From UBA9732 sp052170315 (GTDB lineage: Bacteria > Spirochaetota > Spirochaetia > Sphaerochaetales > Sphaerochaetaceae): a stretch of DNA of 64,000 nucleotides. The first letter of the stretch is position 1. Every line of letters begins with the position of its first letter. The notes beneath the pieces were generated by a model. That model searched no databases and had not been told where the DNA came from. It saw nothing but the letters and a program-made list of their open reading frames with translations. The DNA lies in contig JBQNAT010000012.1 in the NCBI GenBank assembly GCA_052170315.1, forward strand, positions 5,035 to 69,034. Reading direction: 5' to 3'. This document shows, piece by piece, positions 31,786 to 40,140 of this stretch. The position numbers and the translations under genes were made by a program.

Positions 31786-33450
31786 ATGATTAAACTGAAG
31801 GAATATACACTTTCTTCAATGGTTGAGACCGTTGCCAATGAATATTCGAACCTGATTGCTCTTCAAACCTGGAGAGAAAAAGGCAGCGAGATTTCTTATT
31901 CGGCCCTTCTTTCTAAATCCTTCAGCGTTGCCCGTTATCTGGTCAAAGCAGGGCTACAAAAGGGCGATAAGGTTGCAATCCTTGGCGAAAGCTGCCCGAA
32001 CTGGGGTCTCGCATATCTTTCCGTAAACAGAGCCGGAGGCATTGCGGTGCCGATTCTTCCGAATTTCAGCAAGGAAGAGGTCCGAGCCATCCTTGCGCAC
32101 AGCGAATCCAAATTCGTGTGCGTAAACGGAAAAAACGCGGAAAAAGTTGCGGACAGCGGTATTGGCCTGATAAGGATGGAGGATATGTTTGCCCTTCCGG
32201 CCGATTCCGCTGAGATGTTTGACTGCAAAAATTTTTTGGAGCTTGGCGGCATAGACACAAAGGGGAGCGTCCTTCATGAAGAGGACAGGGAAGAGCTTGC
32301 TTCAAGGAGACTCGGCGAAGATGATGTTGTGTCAATAATATACACCAGCGGAACTACCGGGACTCCCAAGGCCGTAATGCTTACAAATAAAAACATAGTT
32401 TGGAACGCATACGTCTGCTCCACGCCGTTTATCAGGATAATACCGGGCTGGAACGCGCTTTCCATACTTCCCCTGAGTCATGTTTACGAGTTCACAATAG
32501 GTTTCATCCTTTTGCTTATAAACGGTACTCAGATAGTCTATCTTGGCAAGGCCCCCAGTACTGACAGTCTCATGCCGGCCTTTAAAGAAGTCCAGCCTGA
32601 GATAATGCTTTCCGTGCCTCTTTTGATTGAAAAAATTTACCGGCGCGCTCTGGCTCCCAGACTTAAGGAAGGCACAAAGCTTGGACGTTTTGCGCGCAAT
32701 CCCATAACCGCCCCGATAGTCTATTCGGTCATCCGCAAAAAGGTCAAAACGATTTTCGGCGGCAGGCTCAGGTTCTTCGGTGTGGGCGGCGCTCCTCTTG
32801 ATTCCGAAGCCGAAGCCTTTTTCCACCGCATAAAATTCCCCTACGCACTGGGTTACGGCCTTACGGAGACAGCGCCTTTCATTGCGGGCTGCGGCCCGAA
32901 GGACCAGGTGGTGGGGACACTTGGACCTGTCCTGAGCGGTCTGGATGTGAAACTTGATTCGGAAACGGGCGAGGTCCTTATCAAGGGACCGTCCGTTATG
33001 AAGGGCTACTACAAGAATCCCGAAATGACCGACGAAGTCTTCACAAAAGACGGCTATTTCAAGACAGGCGACATAGGAGTTTTCAAACAGGGCCGCCTTG
33101 CGATAAAGGGCAGATGCAAGACAATGATACTTGGGCCTTCCGGTGAAAATATCTATCCTGAAAATATTGAATTTATGATAAATGCGGAAGAGGATGTCCT
33201 TGAAAGCCTTGTTGTTTCTGATGAGGCCGGCCTTACGGCGATGATTCGTGTTGACATAAAAGCCCTGAAAAAGAAGGGTATAATTGCGAAAGAGGCTATT
33301 CAGGAGTATCTGAACGGCATAAGAAAGCATGTAAATGAAAAGCTGTCTTCCTTCAGCCGCATAGGAAAGGTGGAAATTCAGGAGACTCCTTTTGAGCGTA
33401 CGCCTACTGATAAAATAAAGCGCTTCCTGTACCAGAAAAAAGCCAGATAA
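31786..33450 (+). CDS. Long-chain acyl-CoA synthetase (AMP-forming)
   Basis: The 554-residue protein activates fatty acids to acyl-AMP and then acyl-CoA. Visible motifs are the P-loop VSIIYTSGTTGTPKAVMLTN, GYGLTETAP for the adenylate, YFKTGDIGVF and the C-terminal lysine region ERTPTDKIKRFLY. It is shorter than typical FadD and lacks an N-terminal extension, closer to long-chain synthetases of spirochaetes and Clostridia. It stands alone, with an inverted repeat at its promoter. Confidence 0.9.
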   Translation: MIKLKEYTLSSMVETVANEYSNLIALQTWREKGSEISYSALLSKSFSVARYLVKAGLQKGDKVAILGESCPNWGLAYLSVNRAGGIAVPILPNFSKEEVRAILAHSESKFVCVNGKNAEKVADSGIGLIRMEDMFALPADSAEMFDCKNFLELGGIDTKGSVLHEEDREELASRRLGEDDVVSIIYTSGTTGTPKAVMLTNKNIVWNAYVCSTPFIRIIPGWNALSILPLSHVYEFTIGFILLLINGTQIVYLGKAPSTDSLMPAFKEVQPEIMLSVPLLIEKIYRRALAPRLKEGTKLGRFARNPITAPIVYSVIRKKVKTIFGGRLRFFGVGGAPLDSEAEAFFHRIKFPYALGYGLTETAPFIAGCGPKDQVVGTLGPVLSGLDVKLDSETGEVLIKGPSVMKGYYKNPEMTDEVFTKDGYFKTGDIGVFKQGRLAIKGRCKTMILGPSGENIYPENIEFMINAEEDVLESLVVSDEAGLTAMIRVDIKALKKKGIIAKEAIQEYLNGIRKHVNEKLSSFSRIGKVEIQETPFERTPTDKIKRFLYQKKAR

Positions 33451-33517
33451 TTACGTAAAGGTTTCTGCTTCTTGCACAAAGAGCTTTCAGGTTGTAAAGT
33501 TCTCTCAAGGAGACATT

Positions 33518-34297
33518 ATGTCCGAATTCATTACGCTGATGATACCGCTTGCCGGAACTACCCTTGGCTCCGCAATGGTTTTCTTTCTGAAAAATAAAAT
33601 AAGTCCCAGAATGGAGAAGGTTTTTATGGGCTTTGCCGCAGGCGTTATGGTGGCAGCTTCAGTCTGGTCCCTTCTGATACCGTCTATTTCAATGGCGGAA
33701 GTCCGCGGTGACATAGCCTGGCTTCCTGCCTGTGTGGGTTTTCTTGCCGGTGTGGGATTTCTTCTCATCCTTGACGAAGTTGTACCTCACGAGCACGTCA
33801 ATTCGGATTCGCCTGAAGGTCTTTCCGCGGAACGTCTGTCCAAGGACGCGAAACTTTTTTTTGCCGTGACGCTGCACAATATCCCGGAAGGAATGGCTGT
33901 AGGTGTTGCCTTCGCCGGCGCCATGGCCGAGAATTCCGGTATTTCGGCAATGGGCGCTCTTGCGCTTTCTCTGGGCATAGCCATACAGAACTTTCCGGAA
34001 GGGGCGATAATATCTATGCCCTTAAGGGGAGAAGGACTTGGACGGATGAAATCTTTCATCTTCGGAATGCTCTCCGGAGTTGTCGAGCCCGTTGCGGGCT
34101 TTTTGTCAATAATTTTCGTTTCAAGGATGACTGCCGTTCTTCCTTACTTTCTTTCATTTGCAGCAGGCGCAATGATTTACGTTGTGGTAGATGAGCTTAT
34201 CCCTGAAAGCCAGAACGGGAAGCACAGCAACATGGGTATTGTAGCGTTCACTATCGGCTTTGCGCTTATGATGGTTCTGGATGTAGCCCTTGGCTGA
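33518..34297 (+). CDS. ZIP-family divalent metal transporter
   Basis: The 259-residue protein has eight hydrophobic helices. The ZIP metal pathway is visible in helix IV (VTLHNIPEGMAVGVAF) and helix V (AIQNFPEGAIISMP). The loop between helices III and IV carries VPHEH, likely a metal-binding loop. It would import zinc or iron. The nearby Znu-type importer and COG0523 GTPase make zinc the best guess. A ribosome site (AAGGAG) precedes the ATG. Confidence 0.9.
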   Translation: MSEFITLMIPLAGTTLGSAMVFFLKNKISPRMEKVFMGFAAGVMVAASVWSLLIPSISMAEVRGDIAWLPACVGFLAGVGFLLILDEVVPHEHVNSDSPEGLSAERLSKDAKLFFAVTLHNIPEGMAVGVAFAGAMAENSGISAMGALALSLGIAIQNFPEGAIISMPLRGEGLGRMKSFIFGMLSGVVEPVAGFLSIIFVSRMTAVLPYFLSFAAGAMIYVVVDELIPESQNGKHSNMGIVAFTIGFALMMVLDVALG

Positions 34298-34315
34298 TTG
34301 AAACTGAGGCGTTTT

Positions 34316-34711
34316 ATGAAAATAGTTGTAATTGACGGACAGGGCGGAAAGATTGGAAAGGCAATAATAGAACAGCTTAAAATAAGTATTCCGGACTGTG
34401 AAATAACAGCTGTAGGGACAAATTCACTTGCCACGTCCGCGATGCTCAAGGCCGGAGCGGACAACGGCGCGACAGGTGAAAATCCCGTAGAGGTCGCCTG
34501 CGCTCACGCGGATGTTATAGCCGGCCCCATAGGCATAATAGCCGCAGACTCGATGCTTGGTGAAATAACGGCAAAGATGGCAAACGCCGTCAGCCGAAGC
34601 GATGCAAGAAAAATCCTAATCCCTTTGAACAGGTGTTTTGAGGTTGCGGGCGTAAAGTCCATGACACTTACACAGTATATAAACGAAGCCGTAAAACTTA
34701 TAACCGGATGA
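34316..34711 (+). CDS. DUF3842 family protein
   Basis: The 131-residue protein has a Rossmann-like opening, KIVVIDGQGGKIGKAIIEQL, and the block VACAHADVIAGPIGIIAADS. It matches my memory of the uncharacterised DUF3842 family of Clostridia and spirochaetes. The ATG at 34316 lies 18 bases after the ZIP stop, so the two genes are likely in one operon. Function unknown. The glycine-rich loop suggests nucleotide binding. Confidence 0.7.
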   Translation: MKIVVIDGQGGKIGKAIIEQLKISIPDCEITAVGTNSLATSAMLKAGADNGATGENPVEVACAHADVIAGPIGIIAADSMLGEITAKMANAVSRSDARKILIPLNRCFEVAGVKSMTLTQYINEAVKLITG

Positions 34712-34761
34712 AAGCCTTTTTATTGACAGGACTTCCTTAAATCGTTTAACTGTAATTAACA

Positions 34762-34812
34762 AAGGTCATGAAGACCTTATCTTTTTAAATCCGTGTACGC
34801 AATACGGATTTT
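34762..34812 (+). terminator. Tandem terminators between DUF3842 and the metal ABC operon
   Basis: AAGGTC-ATGAA-GACCTT followed by ATCTTTTT (34762-34787) is one terminator. AATCCGT (34788-34794) with ACGGATT (34804-34810) followed by TT is a second. They end the ZIP operon or attenuate the next one. Confidence 0.6.
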
Positions 34813-34890
34813 GCGGCTACTTAAAACCTTTAAAAATTTATACGGGTCATGAAGGCCTTCGAAGGCGGAAAACGCTTTCAGGGAGAAGCT

Positions 34891-35541
34891 TTGTCCGGGC
34901 TCTCAAGCCTTATTATTAAAGACCTCAATGTCGGTTTTGACGGCAAAAGCATAATCAGCGGACTCTGTCTTGACGTGAAAGTCGGAGAAAATCTGATAAT
35001 AGCAGGTCCGAACGGTTGCGGAAAAACCACTCTTTTAAAGTGTATTACGGGTCTGATAAAGCCGTTTTCGGGGAGTATTGAAATATCTGAACACAGACGC
35101 GGATTTATTGCTTACTGCGGTCAGGAGAAGTCTTTTTCCGATTTTCCCATTTCAGTCCTTGAAGTCCTATGCCTTGGTATTCCTTCAAGTTGCAGGGGCG
35201 GCGCCATGGAAAAAAGAATTTCGTCAGCCCTTAGGCGGACAAACTGTACGCATCTTGCCGGGCGTAATTTTTTCTCCCTTTCGGGTGGAGAAAAACAGCG
35301 TGTCTCAATTGCCAGATGCCTGTGCCAGGACCCCGGGCTTCTTCTTCTTGACGAGCCTTCCACATACCTTGACGCAAAAGGCCGCGACGAGCTGTTTTCC
35401 ATTCTTGACGACCTTGCTTCCACGGATATAACCATTCTCATGGTTACCCATGAAAGCGAGATTTTCGGCCATTTTTCAACGTGGAGAACGCTTTTTCTGG
35501 GCGATTTGGATACTGCGGGCACGGAGGGTGAGAAGCTTTGA
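34891..35541 (+). CDS. Zinc/manganese-type ABC importer ATPase (ZnuC-like)
   Basis: The 216-residue ATPase has Walker A GPNGCGKTTLLK, signature FSLSGGEKQRVSIA, Walker B LLLLDEPSTYLD and the H-loop VTHES. With the adjacent permease and binding protein it matches metal importers of the Znu/Mnt/Tro type (cluster C9). I chose the TTG at 34891 because it follows GGGAG by 5 bases; an in-frame ATG at 34849 has no ribosome site and lies in a direct repeat of the hairpin sequence upstream. The real start could be either. It overlaps the permease gene by one base. Confidence 0.82.
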   Translation: MSGLSSLIIKDLNVGFDGKSIISGLCLDVKVGENLIIAGPNGCGKTTLLKCITGLIKPFSGSIEISEHRRGFIAYCGQEKSFSDFPISVLEVLCLGIPSSCRGGAMEKRISSALRRTNCTHLAGRNFFSLSGGEKQRVSIARCLCQDPGLLLLDEPSTYLDAKGRDELFSILDDLASTDITILMVTHESEIFGHFSTWRTLFLGDLDTAGTEGEKL

Positions 35542-36365
35542 TGGAACGCCTTATCTTCCTTTTTTCACTGAAACCGATACTCTACGGTTTTATAGGCATG
35601 GCGGTTGCGGGGGTATCTTTCCCGCTTGCGGGAGTGATAATACTCCGCAACGGTCTTATTCCGCTTCGCTACATGCTTATGCATGGGGTAATTCTTGGAG
35701 GTACGTTTGCCATAGCCCTTAATATCCCAATGGTTCCGATTGTGGCGGTGCTTAATATAATACTGGTGCTTGTACTTATGACAATAAAAGGCAGGGCAAT
35801 GTCCCTTTCGGTTGCAAGTACGGCAATGATGGTCCTTACCATGGGGCTTGCTTCCATGGTTTCCCATATATTCGATGTGCCGTCAAAGGATACTCTGGAG
35901 CTTCTCTGGGGCAGCCCGTTTGCTCTTGCTTCACGGGACCTCCGGCTTTTGGGAACCGTGGGACTTCTTCTTGTACTCTACTGCCTTGTGTTTTTCCGCA
36001 ACATATCTGCAATCTTCTTTGATACCGATGTCGCGTCGTCACTTGGCATAAACGTAAAACTTCATCACACCGTAATGGTTATGGTAACAGCCCTTGTGAT
36101 AGCTCTCTCAATGAAGGTAATGGGAGCACTTCTTATGGATGCTCTTGTAATACTTCCCGTACTGAGCGTTTCAAAAAACAGTGCGTCCCTTAAAGGCGTT
36201 TTCATAAAGAGCTCCGTATGCGGCCTTGTCCTTTCCCTTGCGGGTTATCTTCTTGCAGTTGTTTTAAACCTTCCCGTGAGCGGAACGCTTTCCATACTCG
36301 CGGTAGTATATTACAGCCTTTCCTTTCTGATATCAAAATTCGGAAACAAGGCAAAAAGGAGTTGA
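35541..36365 (+). CDS. Metal ABC importer permease (ZnuB-like)
   Basis: The 274-residue membrane protein has about eight hydrophobic segments and the family feature GVILGGTFAIALNIP with HGVILGG near residue 55, plus SLGINVKLHHTVMVM in the middle. It forms the membrane channel of the importer with the ATPase encoded just before. The ATG overlaps the previous stop by one base. The metal (zinc or manganese) is inferred from family. Confidence 0.85.
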   Translation: MERLIFLFSLKPILYGFIGMAVAGVSFPLAGVIILRNGLIPLRYMLMHGVILGGTFAIALNIPMVPIVAVLNIILVLVLMTIKGRAMSLSVASTAMMVLTMGLASMVSHIFDVPSKDTLELLWGSPFALASRDLRLLGTVGLLLVLYCLVFFRNISAIFFDTDVASSLGINVKLHHTVMVMVTALVIALSMKVMGALLMDALVILPVLSVSKNSASLKGVFIKSSVCGLVLSLAGYLLAVVLNLPVSGTLSILAVVYYSLSFLISKFGNKAKRS

Positions 36366-36366
36366 A

Positions 36367-37143
36367 ATGAAAAAGATAATAGCTTTTTTAACGGTTCTTC
36401 TTGTGCTTAGCGCAGGGCTTTTCGCAAATCCGGTCAGTGAGACACCGTTTCAAACAGATAAGCCCAAATATGTGGCATCGACCAGCTGGGTTGCCGCAAT
36501 AGGCGAGCTTTCCGGCCTTGATGACATTTCAACCATTGCGCCGGCAAATCTCAAGCATCCGCCGGAGTACGAGATAACGGCTGACGACCTTGCTGAAGTT
36601 GTTAGGGCGGATTTGTTTCTATACGCAGGCTACGAGGTCATGATGGAGACCATAAAGACGGCCGCAGGTCTTGACGAGGCAAAGACAATCCGTGTCAAAA
36701 CCCAGAACAGGCTAAGTGTCCTTGGGCCAATTGTTGAAAAGATAAGTTCAATGGCCGGTACACAAACAGTGGCCTCGGAGCGTTATGGCGCTTATGAAAA
36801 AATGATAGAAGAGGCAAGAGAGGAAATCAAAAGCCGCGGTCTTGATAAGATTCCATGCTATGTAAACAGCAACCAGACTCCGCTTGCAGAAGATCTTGGA
36901 CTTAACGTCGCGGGAATTTTCGGACCTGCTCCTCTTACTTCAAACCAGATAGCGGATGCCGCGGGGAAAAAGTATAAGCTTATCATAGACAACGTACATG
37001 CAATTGTTACCGAGCCTCTCAGAGAAGTGTGTCCGGATTCGGTTATACTCATCTGGAGAAATTTTCCCGAATATATAGGAAACAACGCCCTGTACAGCGT
37101 GGTTGAGGAAAACATCGGAATGCTTTTGAGTTCCGGGCTGTAA
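36367..37143 (+). CDS. Metal ABC importer solute-binding protein (ZnuA/TroA-like), divergent
   Basis: The 258-residue protein has a signal peptide (KKIIAFLTVLLVLSAGLFAN) and the TroA-type fold pattern: TSWVAAIGELSG, a conserved His in LKHPPEYEIT, ADLFLYAGYE, a long backbone helix and NQIADAAGKKY. It is about 40 residues shorter than usual ZnuA. The second metal-ligand His, normally in a HxAFGY stretch, is not seen; the matching place reads NSNQTPLAEDLGL. It may use a different ligand set. It is the last gene of the operon. Confidence 0.8.
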   Translation: MKKIIAFLTVLLVLSAGLFANPVSETPFQTDKPKYVASTSWVAAIGELSGLDDISTIAPANLKHPPEYEITADDLAEVVRADLFLYAGYEVMMETIKTAAGLDEAKTIRVKTQNRLSVLGPIVEKISSMAGTQTVASERYGAYEKMIEEAREEIKSRGLDKIPCYVNSNQTPLAEDLGLNVAGIFGPAPLTSNQIADAAGKKYKLIIDNVHAIVTEPLREVCPDSVILIWRNFPEYIGNNALYSVVEENIGMLLSSGL

Positions 37144-37146
37144 TGC

Positions 37147-37587
37147 TTACGGTTTGAAAACCAACCTGAATTTTTCAAGAACTATTTTTGTGTCCTGATT
37201 GAACGTCATACCGGCTTCAGACATCCACGCGCTGAAGCACTTTTCATGGACATTTCTCCAGAAGGATAGGGACAAATCTCCTTCGCCTTCGCGTTTTGCC
37301 TGCTCTTCGTCAACGTCCTTAAAAGGTACTACGCTTACTTCTTCAAGCAGGATAACGCAGATTGCGTTGTCATTTCCGTCAAGTATTACGCTGTATTCTC
37401 CGGCGCGCGGTATTTCATCGCTGTCATATTCATAGAGGTCATAAACGGATGACGTTGCTGTCTTTTTGCCTTCCAGTACAAGACGTGCGAGATTGTCCGC
37501 GTCTTCGCCAAAGGACCATGCGTCGTAGAGGGCTGTTTTTATTCCGGATTTCTTTGTGAACATATGCCACATCTCTTTTGCAGTCAT
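37147..37587 (-). CDS. ASCH-domain protein
   Basis: The 146-residue protein matches the ASCH fold, a beta-barrel related to PUA that is thought to bind RNA or act on modified nucleosides. Visible are LVLEGKKTATSSVYDLYEYD, GEYSVILDGNDNAICVI and GEGDLSLSFWRNVHEKCF. The ATG at 37587 follows a CGGAGG; the longer frame from 37947 adds an unrelated sequence that overlaps the promoter of the next operon. The gene is convergent with the metal ABC operon. Confidence 0.85.
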   Translation of the reverse strand: MTAKEMWHMFTKKSGIKTALYDAWSFGEDADNLARLVLEGKKTATSSVYDLYEYDSDEIPRAGEYSVILDGNDNAICVILLEEVSVVPFKDVDEEQAKREGEGDLSLSFWRNVHEKCFSAWMSEAGMTFNQDTKIVLEKFRLVFKP

Positions 37588-37668
37588 ATTTACAATTACC
37601 TCCGGAATGATATTATTAGTAAAGAACTGAACGGTCAATACCGGTGCGGCAAAGGGTAAAGTTGGATA

Positions 37669-38046
37669 ATGGCAAAAGAAAAAACTGATAAGAAAAGAGT
37701 CCTGAGGGATATCATTTTCATAATTGCCGTTGCTTCTGCGGGCCTTATTCTCCTTTTTTTGAGTCGCAGTCGGGGGAATCCCGGTTCCTACGCGGAGGTT
37801 TACGTCAATGCTGTCAAAACGGAGCGCTATCCTCTTGATAAGGACGGCATATATCTGATAAACGGCGGTACCAACGTCCTTGAAATAAAAGACGGACAGG
37901 CCAGGATGGCTAAGGCATCCTGCCCTGATTTGCTTTGTGTAAGACAAGGCTGGATACGCTACACGGGGCAGACGCTTGTCTGTCTTCCCAATAAGGTTGT
38001 AATAACCTTAACGGGAGAAGACGGTTCTGTGGATATAATTAACTGA
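37669..38046 (+). CDS. NusG domain II-like membrane-anchored protein
   Basis: The 125-residue protein has one N-terminal membrane helix (DIIFIIAVASAGLILLFL) and a NusG-II-type beta domain outside, ending RMAKASCPDLLCVRQGW and VITLTGEDGSVDII. The CPDLLC pair could form a disulfide. Such proteins usually sit next to Gx transporters, as here, where the gap is 9 bases. Its role is unknown; it may assist the transporter. Confidence 0.8.
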   Translation: MAKEKTDKKRVLRDIIFIIAVASAGLILLFLSRSRGNPGSYAEVYVNAVKTERYPLDKDGIYLINGGTNVLEIKDGQARMAKASCPDLLCVRQGWIRYTGQTLVCLPNKVVITLTGEDGSVDIIN

Positions 38047-38055
38047 GAGGATGAT

Positions 38056-38553
38056 ATGGAGACAAAAAAGATAGCTCAGTCCGGTCTTCTGCTGGCCCTT
38101 GCAATGATTCTCTCTTTTATTGAAAGCCTTTTTCCCGCCTTTATTGCCGTTCCCGGCGTAAAAATCGGTCTTGCCAATATTGTTACGGTCTATGCCCTGT
38201 ATAAGACAGGTTTCAGGGAAGCCGCGCTTATTTCCGTACTTAGGGTTTTTATGGCATCCTTTCTGTTCGGCAGCGTGCTTTCTCTGGCATATTCGGCAGG
38301 AGGCGCCATTATTTCCCTGACCGGAATGGCTCTGCTGAAGAAAACAAACCTGTTCGGAACCGCTGCCATAAGTGTCGCGGGCGGAGTGCTTCACAATCTT
38401 GGACAGATTGCCGTGGCCTGTTTTATACTTGATACTGCCGCAATCGCTTACTATATACCTGTTCTTATTATCAGCGGAACAGCTGCCGGTATAGTAATCG
38501 GTATAGCCGCTGCGGCTCTAATGACATGGGAAACAAAACATGCCTTTCATTGA
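38056..38553 (+). CDS. Gx transporter family membrane protein (HepI-like)
   Basis: The 165-residue protein has five or six hydrophobic helices, starting AQSGLLLALAMILSFIESLF, with the conserved GVKIGLANIVTVYALYKTGF. These are features of the Gx transporter family once annotated as heptaprenyl diphosphate synthase component I. They resemble S components of ECF transporters. Following it are a full ECF module (A, T, A), so it is the likely substrate-binding subunit. The substrate is unknown. It overlaps the first ECF ATPase by 14 bases. Confidence 0.8.
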   Translation: METKKIAQSGLLLALAMILSFIESLFPAFIAVPGVKIGLANIVTVYALYKTGFREAALISVLRVFMASFLFGSVLSLAYSAGGAIISLTGMALLKKTNLFGTAAISVAGGVLHNLGQIAVACFILDTAAIAYYIPVLIISGTAAGIVIGIAAAALMTWETKHAFH

Positions 38554-39391
38554 ATTGAAGAATGTAAGTTATATATATCCAGGAACGGCGGGAGGGACAA
38601 AAGCGCTTTCCGGTATTTCCATGACCGTGGAGAAGGGGGTCTTTATTGCCGTTGCGGGTGCCAACGGCTCCGGAAAAAGCACTTTGGCCAAACTCCTGAA
38701 CCGCCTTCTTATCCCTTCTGAAGGGCAGATAATCGCGGATTCCATTAACAGCGCGGAGCCTAAGAATATTTTTGAAATACGAAAGCGTGTAGGCATGGTT
38801 TTCCAGAATCCTGAAAACCAGATGGTATACGATATCATAGAGGATGAAGTAGCCTTCGGACCTGAAAATCTTGGGCTTTCCGCAAAAGAAATCCGAAAGC
38901 GTGTGGATGAAAGCCTTGAAGCCGTAGGTCTGAAAGATTTCGCCTTAAGCTCCGTACACGAGCTTTCCGGAGGGCAAAAACAGCTTCTGGCCATAGCCGG
39001 TGCTATTGCCTTAAAGCCCAGCTGTCTTGTTTTGGATGAACCAGTGTCAATGCTGGATTCGGAATGCAGAGCTTTGGTCTTTTCCGCTATCCGCAGGCTG
39101 AGAAAGGAAAACAACATGGCAATTGTCCTTACCGCTCACAGCCTTTCGGATATCGTGGACGCGGATATGATATATGTTCTGGATAAGGGGAGACTTGCCC
39201 TTTCAGGAACACCTTCAGAGATTCTTTCCCACGTGAAGGAGTGTGAAAAAATCGGGCTTGAAATTCCTGTTGTTTTTAAACTTTCAGCGCTTTTTGAAAG
39301 AAAGGGTATCAGCTTTGAAGGAAAAGTTCTCACAGAAGATATGCTTGTATCTGAACTTGTGAGGCTCAAGGACAAAGAGAAGTTAAAATGA
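38540..39391 (+). CDS. ecfA1: ECF transporter ATPase EcfA1
   Basis: The 283-residue ATPase has Walker A GANGSGKST, the Q-loop VFQNPENQMV typical of ECF ATPases, signature ELSGGQKQLLAIAGA, Walker B VLDEPVSMLD and the H-loop TAHSLSD. It pairs with the second ATPase encoded two genes on. It overlaps the Gx gene by 14 bases and ecfT by 4. Confidence 0.92.
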   Translation: MPFIELKNVSYIYPGTAGGTKALSGISMTVEKGVFIAVAGANGSGKSTLAKLLNRLLIPSEGQIIADSINSAEPKNIFEIRKRVGMVFQNPENQMVYDIIEDEVAFGPENLGLSAKEIRKRVDESLEAVGLKDFALSSVHELSGGQKQLLAIAGAIALKPSCLVLDEPVSMLDSECRALVFSAIRRLRKENNMAIVLTAHSLSDIVDADMIYVLDKGRLALSGTPSEILSHVKECEKIGLEIPVVFKLSALFERKGISFEGKVLTEDMLVSELVRLKDKEKLK

Positions 39392-40140
39392 AAGTGAATC
39401 TGGGTCGTTATTTCAATGCGTCATCTTTCCTTCATAGACTGGACCCAAGAACAAAGCTTACCGCGCTTATTGTTTATATTGTTTCGGTATTCCTTGCTGA
39501 CGGTCCGGTTTCCTGCGCCGTGTCCTTTACCGTTCTGTGCCTTCTGATATGGATATCCGAAGTTCCGCTGAAATTCATGTTAAGCGGTTTCCGTCCTGTT
39601 GTCTTCATAGTTATTTCCGTTTTTCTGATAAATATTTTTTTTGTAAAAAACGGGATAATAAAAGCTTCTCTCATAACGCTCCGTATAATCGAACTTGTCC
39701 TTTGCTCAAATCTTCTGACGCTTACCACAAAGCCTAAGGCTATAGCAGGCGGTATAGAGAAGGGGCTTGAAGGGCTTAAAGTTTTTAAAATCCCCGTTCG
39801 TGATATAGCTATGGTAATTTCAATTGCCTTTACGTTCATACCTGTACTTGCGGATGAAGCCGAAAGACTTGTTCAGGCACAGAAAGCAAGGGGCGCGGAT
39901 TTTGAAAGCGGAAGCCTTTTCCGCAGGGCAAAAACCCTGCTTCCAATAACCATACCAATGTTTGTCTCCGCTTTCAGGCGTTCCGATGAGCTTGCCCTTG
40001 CCATGGAGTCAAGGCTTTACGGATATGCGAAACCGGGATATCTCAATCCTCTTAGGTTTACTTCGGAGGATGCCGCGTCCTTCCTGCTTATGTTTTCCTA
40101 CTTTGTCGCAATCATACTTCTTCAGGGGGCCTTACTGTGA
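39388..40140 (+). CDS. ecfT: ECF transporter transmembrane subunit EcfT
   Basis: The 250-residue protein opens with hydrophobic helices (LDPRTKLTALIVYIVSVFLA) and carries the coupling-helix motif VQAQKARGADFESGS with the Ala-Arg-Gly signature, and a later ESRLYGYAK. It links the two ATPases to the substrate subunit. It overlaps both ATPase genes by 4 bases. Confidence 0.92.
   Translation: MKVNLGRYFNASSFLHRLDPRTKLTALIVYIVSVFLADGPVSCAVSFTVLCLLIWISEVPLKFMLSGFRPVVFIVISVFLINIFFVKNGIIKASLITLRIIELVLCSNLLTLTTKPKAIAGGIEKGLEGLKVFKIPVRDIAMVISIAFTFIPVLADEAERLVQAQKARGADFESGSLFRRAKTLLPITIPMFVSAFRRSDELALAMESRLYGYAKPGYLNPLRFTSEDAASFLLMFSYFVAIILLQGALL

Noticed and set aside
37588..37947. N-terminal extension of the ASCH protein to 266 residues
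   Set aside because: The extension has no family match and overlaps the start of the opposite-strand operon; the ATG at 37587 has a ribosome site.
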